Positions 14,107 to 23,407 of a stretch of DNA of 64,000 bases are shown one piece after another (within the stretch, counting starts at the first letter, position 1; each line of letters begins with the position of its first letter). The notes beneath the pieces were generated by a model. It worked only from the letters and a program-made list of their open reading frames with translations, did not search any database and had not been told where the DNA came from. Origin of the DNA: Capsaspora owczarzaki ATCC 30864. Taxonomy: Eukaryota; Opisthokonta; Filasterea. The position numbers and the translations under genes were made by a program. The stretch is from positions 496,001 to 560,000 of the forward strand of contig NW_011887302.1 of assembly GCF_000151315.2 (NCBI RefSeq), in the 5' to 3' direction.

Positions 14107-14210
14107 GAGAGATGTGAAACAGAAATTTGTTGTTTGGAATACAAAATCATCTTGAAACAATCCTTCATCTTCATCTGTGCTAGTGCGCTGCGCTAATGTG
14201 CACGTAATCC

Positions 14211-15236
14211 CTACTGTTTACTTTGGTCGTGACTGCGGTACCAGTAGATCATGTCCATTTCAGGGGGTGGGATGCCGCGGCCAATCAGTCCGACAGTGAT
14301 TTGGCCGCGGTGGTGGGTGGAGTGGTTGAAGAGATGCAGCAAGCTGACATCGTATGGCGACGACTTTTCTGCGCCATCGGTCGTCTTGTATGTCATTGCA
14401 GATGTCGGATTGGCAGGGAGTTTGGACGAGCAGACAAAGTCAATGATGGCTTGATCCTGTGGCGAGTGTGAGTCCAGGAGCGCGTCGTGTGAGACATGCA
14501 AAGTCACCAGTGTCTCTTGCTCTTGATATTCAACAACAAGTACAGTGGCTTGCTGAACTTACGGAGGCGCGCAGCATGGCTCCAAGTTTGGCCGGGTCGG
14601 TCTCATACTTTTCCCACTGGCTGCTCTCGTCTTCGGGTTTGGCGTACTGTCCATTCGCCCAGAAATGACCAATATCGTCGCACTTGTATTCCGGGTTGGC
14701 GCGCGATAGCCTATGCAATTTGGTGCGGACACAGTGAATGAGTTCTCAGGACGAGAATGTCCGTTCTGCTGGCCCCCAAAAGTTTCCCCAATTCCCCAAT
14801 TCCCCAATTTTGCCAAATCGCAATCGTACCATAGTTTCTGAGCAAGTAGAATGTGTGTGATTGTTCCATGGATGCTGAGCATGTTCAATCACAATTGCAG
14901 TCAGAGTGAGATTGAAATTTTGACTTGGAAACACGCACGTTCGCGTGCGCGCGTTTTCCCTCCGTTTCGTGTGCGCCCTTTTAGAGGAGAAGGACCGGGA
15001 TGCATTTCAATGGTACCTGCGGAATGGCTGGCTGGCGTGGCTCTTGAGATCGGTCTCGCTGAGCGTCGCTGCAGCATCCAGAATGACCTGCGAAAACAAA
15101 GTGAGCTCAGTACCCATACAAAACCGCACTTGCAATGAGCGCAACAACCACAAAGAGAGCATAGTATTGGTCTACGCACTGCGTTTGCCCACTGGTTGTA
15201 CCGCGCCATGCGTTGAATGTGGTGGAGCAGCTCCAT
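14211..15236 (-). CDS. DinB/YfiT-superfamily four-helix protein
   Basis: Four minus-strand exons (15236-15180, 15087-15017, 14710-14563, 14456-14211) join in phase to about 173 residues, the usual DinB length. The start reads MELLHHIQRMARYNQWANA, matching the DinB N-terminal YNxWAN pattern; the third helix contains HLFNHSTHHRGQI, the family's metal-binding His pair, and a candidate first ligand lies in LKSHASQPF. DinB proteins are mostly bacterial metal-dependent, thiol-linked enzymes of mixed function (for example mycothiol or bacillithiol transferases); the role here is unknown. The family is rare in animals and their relatives, so a bacterial origin followed by intron gain is plausible. 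The gene converges on the exonuclease, with 104 bases between stops. Confidence 0.88.
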
Positions 15237-15673
15237 GATGTGCTTTTTCAATGTGGAGAATTGAACAGAAAGAGAACTGAAACTTGATGATCCCGTCTTT
15301 ACTTTGAGCGCTTGCAATGCAATACCAGCACAAAGGCTTCTTCTAGTTCCATTCTCTCTCCCCCCGCCTTCCCCCTCCGACCCCCATTGTTCCCTTTGGG
15401 GATCTGATTGGTGGTGCGGTGCGCGCAGTCTTTTGTTGTTTACAAGCGGTATGTTCAATCACAATCTGCCTCGCATTTTCCTTCCTTCTTCCCCCCCTTC
15501 CACGATCAACCGAGCAAAAGTGGCCAGTAGTTTGTCTTGCTCTTTCTATAGTCATCCCCTCAATATCGAATTGGGGGTTTGTGCTGCTGGATGGTTGGGG
15601 TCGTTCAGCCTGTGCGCACCATATTAAGGCAGCCAATAACTCACAATCATTACCGAACCTTGTTGCGCACAGC

Positions 15674-15706
<33 letters not shown>

Positions 15707-16300
15707 GGAGCAGCAGAGCACTGCGAGGCTGGAGCCCCATGGCTGGATCGCCGGAGCAAGAGTGGGAGCGAAAGGGTTGGCGGACCAGAAGGGGGTGGGT
15801 GTGGGGCGGCGGTGGAAGCCCCATTTGAAAACCGCGCTGCTCCTTTTTGCCTTGAGGGGAAGGACCAGGCGGACCAGGCGGATGAGGCGAGCTATGGAGT
15901 GGACGCAAGTGTGTGCATGCGCGTGTCGAGGCTCACAGCGCAGCAGCACAGGCTGGCATTGACCAAAGCATGGAACAAAAAAAAACCAACACCAACTACA
16001 ATACTAATGCAGCTGCGCGTTCATCACACACCCCCCCTTAAATGGGCTTCACTCTGAGTCGCCCCAAAAAAGGAGCTCGACCACCCTGTAATAAAGTGCA
16101 GGGCAGAGATGATGTGCGTGGATTATCTGGTTTTTGTTGTTTGGTCGACACGAACGGCAAACAAACCGCACTCCATCCGCTCGCTCAGCTCAGCTACGTG
16201 TACTTGGGAAAGAAGTGCGCACACATCAATCAGTTTGTACTTTTGAGCTGATTTTCCGGTGTTTCTGATGGTCTGATGTTGTACAATTTTCTGCATCAGA
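15237..16300. other. Divergent intergenic region with GA repeat
   Basis: About 1.06 kb between the starts of the DinB-like gene and the receptor kinase. It is one of the two longest gene-free gaps here. A pyrimidine-rich stretch lies at 15340-15400 and a GA microsatellite near 15674-15703. Open frames on both strands are low-complexity and show no family motif. No tRNA or other RNA gene is apparent. Confidence 0.6.
15674..15703. repeat. (GA)n microsatellite
   Basis: About 15 GA units in the divergent intergenic region upstream of the LRR receptor kinase. Confidence 0.9.
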
Positions 16301-19300
16301 ATGAGAAGATCAGCAGGGTTCAGCTGGTTGGTTCTGCCAGTACTGGCATTGGCAATCCACGTCAAGATGTCCCAGGCTGTCGACGCCTGTCTACCGAACG
16401 GCATGAGTTCTGCGTGCACTTGCAATGCTGCTATCACTGTCGTCGACTGCTCGTCCAAAGGGCTTTTAGCCATGCCAGCAGTCACATCCATACCGGTTGG
16501 CACAACAGACTTGTAAGAAGGTTGGATGAGATTTGGGTTTTTGACAAACCTCAGGTGAAATTATTCGCTCAATCGTTGCTCCCCGTCGTCTGGCTAGTTA
16601 TCTCGGTGGCAACGCAATCACCACCCTCGATGCAGGCGCCTTTTCGGGGCTGACGGCGCTACGTTATTTGTAAGAGAGCGAGCTTAGCTTTGGGGTTTTT
16701 GCGAACATCACGACGCTCACGCCGTTGCGCTCGCTAGAGTCCTCAGCAACAACAAAATCACGACCATAAGCGCAAGTGCGTTCACCGGGCTGACGATGCT
16801 GACTTACCTGTAAGTGAGCAACCGAGTTGGGTTGCAGTGTTCCAACGAACAAGGACTTACCGCAAGCACGTTTACTAGGGAACTCGCTCGCAACGAGCTC
16901 ACAAGCATTGATGCAAGTACATTCTCTGGGCTGACTCGTATGACTGACCTGTAAGCGAGAGGAAGTCACTTGGTTGGCCTTTTGAACCATGGGTTTACAT
17001 AAGTGACTCACCGTCAACGGTACTTAGCGCCTTGCACAACAATCGGATTACCAACCTTGCTGTTAATACCTTCGTAGGGATGTCGCAGCTGACCTCACTG
17101 TAAGAATACGATTTGTCTGAAGCAGGGGGCAACCGACGCTCTGACTCAACACTGCACGCCTTCGACCAGGACTTTACAATTCAACCGCATCACGAGTATT
17201 TCTGCCAATACGTTCAATGGGCTTGTCGCACTAAGCTACCTGTAAGTCGGCCCTGGCCTCGTACGGTTATCGTGCAACAACCCTGAGTGGCTCAAAAAAA
17301 AAAAAAACGCTGGTCACATGGCGATTTAGATTTTTGAGCGACAACCAGATCACCAGCATCGCCGCGGGTGCCTTTACAGGAGATACGTCGCTGCAACAAC
17401 TGTAAGCTTGCACCATTGACTTTTTTGCAGACAAATTCAGGCCGGTTGGCTCATCACTTGCCACACGATTCCCAGAGCACTGCACAACAACCAACTCACC
17501 AGTATCCCCGCAAGTCAATTCTCAGGGCTCATTCAGCTGCAATATCTGTAAGGCGAGCGTTGACGGAGGTCGAGCCATCCGATTCTGACTGTCTGTTGAG
17601 TGAAGAACTTTGAGTAACAGTTCCTTCACAACGTTGCCGCCTGGCCTGTTCCAAGGATTACCGAACGGCTTATTCTTGGGATATAAAGCAACAAATCCGT
17701 TCTACACGCTAGTGCTGAGCCCCAACAACTTTACCTTTGATGGAAACGCTGTCGCTCCGCCCAGCACATACGGCAGTGCTTCCAACCCAAACAGTAAGCG
17801 AGCTTCCGAGATGACTGCAATCCCCCATGTAAATTATTGTCACTGACACCTGTGGTGCAGAGTGCGATACAGCCTGTGCCACCTGCTACGCTGGAGGGCC
17901 TGGTGCATGTTGCGGGACCAACTGCTTGATCTGCGATTCCACTGGTTCATGCACCCGATGCTATGATGGTTATGGCATGTTGGGTGGCTCGTGTCTCCCG
18001 CTTGCTTCTGTCGCTTCTGCCTCAGTCACGTCTGTTGCATCGGCTGCGTCCATCGCTTCAGCAGCCACTTCTGCTTCTGCGTCCTTCGCTTCAGCAGCCA
18101 CGTCTGCTTCCGCATCGTTCGCTTCGCTTGCCTCGGTCGCCTCTTCTGCTTCTGCATCGTTTGCTTCGCTTGCTTCGGACGCCTCGTTTGCTTCTGCTGC
18201 GTCCGCGTCCTCTGCTGCCGCATCCGCTTCCTCCGCTGCCGCGTCCGCTGCTTCTACCGCGTCTGCATCTCTGGCCTCGGCTGCGTCAGCGTCGTCGGCA
18301 TGGCAGACGTCTGCTGCTTCTGTCGCCTCTCGCGCTCCGAAGGGTGATTCCGGGGGCTCGTCTTCCGTGGCGGCAATCGCTGCTGCAGTCGGTTCGGTTG
18401 TGGGCGTCGGTTTGATTGCTCTCGCCATCTTTCTGGTCCGACGTCGTCGATTGCAACGACGTGCGAAGGAATCCGCCGGTCCCATCTATCAGGAGGCTAT
18501 CGAAATGGCAATCTCTCCTCTGAATCATGCGACCCGACCTCAGAGAGAGGAGGATGTTTCAGCCTACGCCGTCGTCGGTCAAAAACAGCCAGAACCGTTG
18601 TATCAGGCTGTCTCAAAAAGTGCTCCAGAGGTGGTCTACAATTATGCAAGCGCGTACGTTGCTGGCAGCCATTCTCGTCGCGTTCGTGAGGGCTTGACCA
18701 TTGTGAAGCACCTTGCCAGCGGGAACTTTGGCGACGTTGCACTGGGTCAACTGCCGTTCAGCGTGTTGCCCCCACGAGCTCAAAACTTGCTTGGGCCTGC
18801 AGCGTCCGAAAATGTCCAAGTTGCAGTCAAATCTCTGAAGTCGAACGCGGATGACAAATCCCGCAAGGACTTTGAAAGCGAGGCCAAGTTGATGGCGCCG
18901 TTTGTGCATCCGAATGTCGTGCGTCTGCTCGCAGCTCTTGTCGAGTCAGAGCCCCATCTCGTTCTGCTTGAGTTTGTGCAGTATGGAGACTTGCGCACCC
19001 TGCTGCAAAAATCCAAGCTCCACTCGCTTTGGTGGACGCAGAACGAGCAGGTGCACGCCATTCGCCAGATTGCTCTTGGCATGGAGTATCTGGGCACGCT
19101 CCACTTTGTGCACCGTGACCTCGCCGCTCGCAATTGTCTCGTGGGGCAAGGGATGATTGTGAAGATTGCCGACTTTGGACTTTCTCGCGAAATGGCCTCT
19201 GAGAATGATTATTACCGCATGCAAACGCGTGGCAAGCTTCCTGTGAAGGTGAGGGTGTAGAATGGTTGCTACTCGCATGCGGTTTGAATGCTGATTATGT

Positions 19301-19709
19301 TGATGCTACACACGTAGTGGATGGCTCCCGAGACCATGACTTTCCGAAAGTTCTCTTCAATGTCGGACGTGTGGGCTTTCGGCGTTACGGCTTGTGAGTA
19401 TCGTTGTATCTCGGTCTTCTGCTGGAAACTGCACTTGTATCTCACTTGTGCTCGTGCATGTTGGCAGGGGAATGTTGCAGTTACGGCGCAAAGCCGTACG
19501 GCGAGATGGATGGGCGTGAGACTCTGGCTCATGTTGAGGCTGGTGGTCGACTGCCCATGCCAGAAACCTGCATGCTCGAGCTCTACAACATCATGATGAG
19601 TTGCTGGAACCTGTCTCCCGAGCAACGCCCGAGCTTTTCTCAGCTCGTACAATCGCTGACGGCGCTTCAGGATGGATCGACCGTTCGCGAAATCGGCGCC
19701 ATGGTGTGA
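16301..19709 (+). CDS. Leucine-rich-repeat receptor tyrosine kinase
   Basis: Twelve exons read in phase to about 869 residues: 16301-16512, seven 72-base exons (16598-16669, 16738-16809, 16879-16950, 17028-17099, 17170-17241, 17330-17401, 17476-17547), then 17606-17793, 17861-19248, 19318-19393 and 19468-19709. Order of parts: signal peptide (1-26), Cys-bearing N-cap, eight LRRs of 24 residues (for example LVLSNNKITTISASAFTGL), a Cys-rich knob (302-345), an Ala/Ser stalk of about 110 residues, a TM helix (about 469-494) followed by RRRR, a juxtamembrane region with several tyrosines, and a kinase domain. Kinase motifs: VAVK (K about 625), [11 protein letters not shown], a YY pair in the activation loop (NDYYRMQTRGKLPVKW), WMAPE and SYGAKPYGEM. 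The glycine loop reads ASGNFGDV, so its first Gly is Ala. Ligand unknown. Confidence 0.93.
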
Positions 19710-20098
19710 ACTCAACCCGCCCCTCTGTTCTCTCCAAGCCCCAGTATGAGCATTTTGCAAGATGATGGTATTGATTGCCGAGTGCTTGTTTGAGTTTGTT
19801 TTGTCGTGGGTTGCGTGTGAGCTTGTGTTTGTGTAGAGAGGCCTCCCGAAAAAGACTCAGTCCACAAACCATTGAATCAACTCTATAAATTATGCTCTTT
19901 TCCAATGATATAGGTGGCAGGGCGAGGAAATGAACAGGGGGGGTGGTTCGAGTTTTTGAAGGGAGGCCCTCTCTACATCACTCCAGCGAACAAAGTGAAC
20001 AAAAACACATCGAGAGCACACAAACAACAGCAACAAACAAGCGCGGGGGGGGGGAGGGGGCAAGCCGCTTCTTGTAGCGCAAACTTGCGAACTGAGAA
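19710..20098. other. 3' intergenic region, no gene seen
   Basis: Space between the receptor kinase stop and the furthest supported coding base of the next minus-strand gene. G-rich runs occur near 19940 and 20043. Nothing gene-like was recognised. Confidence 0.5.
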
Positions 20099-21877
20099 TC
20101 AAATTTGGGTAATGGGGGATGCACGGTGAACATGACAAAAGCCGGATTTGTCCGAGGTTCTGTTGCGGCATTTTCGCGTCTTGTTCTGAATGTACGAGTT
20201 ACACGCTGTCACGCCTGTGAGCTTGAGAACTGCAGCTTTAGGCAGATGGACGCAAATGTTGCCGTTTGTCTCCTCAAACACGAGTTGAGTCTCGACAAAC
20301 TTGATGTCAACAGCACAGCTTTCAACAACACCGCTTGCGTGCTTTTCGTCAGAGGCAGGAACACGACATACTCACGGCCGTTCTCCTCCGGGACCAGCTT
20401 AGGTGCGCATCGTGGGCTCAGAAGAAGCAGGATGACTCGGCTCGTCGGTCTTGACTTCAGCGCTGTCCAGCAAAATACAAACAAGTCAAAAAGCGAAGAT
20501 CCATCGAGAATTGCAACACAGACAACACAGACGACCTTACCTTGGAAAGCCAAATTCCAAAGCGCAGTCAGCCAGGAATGTGTTGACCTGGTCTCTAAAC
20601 TGCAGTCCTCCCAGTGAGAAAGTTGTTTGCAAGATGGCACAGTAGAGATACCAGCAAAGATCTTCATGCTGCATGGCGTCGTCGAGAGAAAGCTGGCGCA
20701 GAGCCAAGTTGTCGTGAACCATGCAGCTGACGAGAGCTCGAGTCGGGTCAACGCCGGCGCACTGACTGACGTGCCTTCGAAGAGCGGCCACAATCGGTCG
20801 TATTGAGGAAGGCGCGTCTTCTATCGTCTTGCCACTAACGGTGCTGGAACCGCCAATACTGAGTGCGGACGTACTCAACCCACTGTCACTGCCCATGCCA
20901 ACGCCGCACTGGGTGCTAAATAGAGTGAGCAACTCGGCTTGAAACTCTGCGATGGTCATATCTGCAACGGTGGGATGCACAACGTAATGAACCATGCCAC
21001 CGGCAAGCCAATTCTCATCCAGACTGCGCGAGAATCCGAGCTTCGTTTGAGCAAACTGCTGCTCTTGTGCCACAAAACAATAGGATGCCTTGCGAGTTAA
21101 CCTCCAGAATGGTGATACTCGGTCGTTAGTTGGATGCGGCACGACCACCGAAAACCCGACAGCTTTCGAACTCCCGTTTGCGTCTGACAAATCAACAACG
21201 GAAAGAAAGTGAAAGGATTGCGACCTCTCCAAAACGAACTCCAAAAACGAAAGGAGCCAAAACAAAACAACACGTACAATGTTGCAGAACGCCAGAGCCC
21301 GGCGAAGTTTCAACATAGTCACTCTCCATCAACTTGAAAGGCGAGGGTAGCGAGTCCATGCAGAGGCGGTGGAGATGCTGGTGATCTTGAAGAACAAACT
21401 GCGCCGACTTCTCTGCCTTCGGGTCGACGTCTGGCCAAAGAGGCTGCAAGTCAAGGGAAAGAACGCAAGAAAAGTAGCCAGCGTTGTCAGAACATTGTCA
21501 ACAGCGTGCCCGCCCGACTCGATTCCGTTCGCTCATAACTTTTCGGTGAGAGAACATACGTCTGTCAGGTGCGACGGCTCGGCCATGATGAAGCGGGTGC
21601 GGGATTTTAACTGAAGAGATATAAAAATGACTGTCACTTTTTGTTTTTTCAAAAACAAGCCGAGACACTCCAAACTCGGATACATGCTTGGTGCACATTG
21701 CGTCATGACACAAAGCTGCCGTGCTTCCATTCGATATACGAAAAACTGTGTGAAGATGCTGGGAACGGGATGAAGCAGGCGACAATCGATTGATCGTTTG
21801 TAGAGATCAACGACTTTGCTTTCGTCGTTCAGCATTGAGCGTTTCTGTTCGATTTGTCTCAACAATCTCGCTCTCAT
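20099..21877 (-). CDS. Unrecognised conserved-looking protein, possible C3H zinc motif at 3' end
   Basis: I do not recognise this family. Exons 21877-21560, 21443-21278 and 21183-20541 join in phase (start MRARLLRQIEQKRS; later RTRFIMAEPSHLTD, WPDVDPKAEKSAQ and WLAGGMVHYVVHP). The first exon may hide an extra short intron. The 3' end is ambiguous. Splicing from the strong donor at 20540 to 20462 gives a short acidic tail that stops at 20399. Splicing instead to about 20333 continues in phase through IKFVETQLVFEETNGN to a Cys/His cluster with C-x10-C-x10-C-x-x-H spacing (CRNRTSDKSGFCHVH) and stops at 20099. That cluster resembles a C3H-type zinc finger. The second option explains the good coding signal at 20099-20333, which could otherwise be a separate small gene. 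The protein is about 450 residues and looks soluble. Confidence 0.6.
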
Positions 21878-21969
21878 TGCAACATACTGATTTTGTACTT
21901 TCTTAATAACGTCGCTTGAAAGAAAAACGTAAACGCAGTCTCACTTTTTTCCCCCCAAACCAAGCAACC
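21878..21969. promoter_or_regulatory. Very short divergent promoter region upstream of CPT1
   Basis: Only 92 bases separate the start codon of the unrecognised minus-strand gene from the CPT1 start codon. Both transcripts must start within this stretch or use overlapping leaders. Inferred from position only. Confidence 0.45.
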
Positions 21970-23374
21970 ATGGCGGAAGCGCGCGCTGCCGTCATGTCGC
22001 CGTTCGGTGTCTCCTCTTCGGAGGGCGAGATTGTTCTCCGCATCAACAAGGTCAGCCATCACCGCCCTCCCTCTAACTTCGTCACACACGCACACATAAA
22101 CACGCACATGATGCAGTGATGCGCTGCTCTTCCTTACGTCTCCTGGCCTGGCAATCACAATGTGCACAACTGACACACTGCGGTTGTGCGGTTTTGAGCG
22201 CTGCTTGTCATTTGTTCCCTGTTCCCTTCTTGTTCTTCCGCACCCCCTCACCCCGACCCTTCCCCGACTCTCTGTCTCTCCTGCCAATAGAGTGGGAGAC
22301 GTGGTTGCCTGTAGCAGCAGATGGAAGCGACGGAGCATGCAGGAAGAGCGAACTACTGCAAAATTCGCTTTTTTTTTTTTTTCCTGTTTGTCTTTGTTGC
22401 GCTTCGCTCTCACAGTTGTTCCGCTGCAGTCCGTGCAGCACAGCATGACACTCACACGCTGCAACATGCAAAGCTGAAGTCGCTTTCAAAAACAACAAAA
22501 ATGAAAGAACGAAGAGAACGTGCTTTCTCACAGTGTCGAGGTTTTTTCTTGTTTTTGTATCTTGCAACCTACCATTGTTCAGTGCGATTTAGTGATGCGT
22601 CGTATCGAATACCTTCTTTTTGTGAAATCACAAGTATTGGAAAAAAAAACAAACAAAAAACAAATAGGAAAACACGTGAAAAAAAAAAAAAAAAAAAAAA
22701 AAAGAACGTGAAATTTAAAAAAAAAAATAAATAAAAATAAAAAATACAACCATCACACTATTGAACAAGAAGCAAAACGGACAAGCGAGCGATCAACATG
22801 CTTTGTAAACCAGTTGTTGATGAAAGTCACAGTTGCGCTTTTGAGACCAACAACAGCAATCGCTCGTTTGACGATCGTCTGACTGCGATAACATAAAAAC
22901 ATAAAAAGCGCCGACTTGTTTTATCGGCTTTTTTTTTTTTTTTTGGTTGGTTTTTGTTTGTTTTGTGACACTTGTCTTCATCATTCAATATGCAATGGGA
23001 TGCGTCATGCGTTCAATGAGTGGGATGACAAAACACACACACAAACCCCCCCCTCTCAATGAACAGTGGACCTCGAGCATGGCACTGAATCACGGAAAAC
23101 AACGTGAATCACCGAATCTCACACTGCTGCGTTTCAGCCACAGTGATGACTTTGTTCAACGATCACTGACCAACTCACATGTCTCTGTCTCTGTCGCCAT
23201 CAGGATGCCATCCCGGCGCTCGTCCGCGCGACCAGGAAGGTTGTCGCCCGCGCTCGCAACGCAGTCATCAACTCGATCTTCCCCGCCAAGCCAGTCCAGT
23301 GGGTCTTCTCGGTCGCCTCCCCGGCTGCCATCCTCCTCTTCCCCAACCACCAATACCTGTCGCCGGTAAGTTCT

Positions 23375-23407
<33 letters not shown>

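Noticed and set aside
20105-20617. 170-codon plus-strand frame
   Set aside because: Overlaps minus-strand coding exons with better codon use and a Cys/His pattern; judged a shadow.
22798-22898. Short open frame inside CPT1 intron 1
   Set aside because: About 32 codons with no motif in AT-rich intron sequence; no support for a nested gene.
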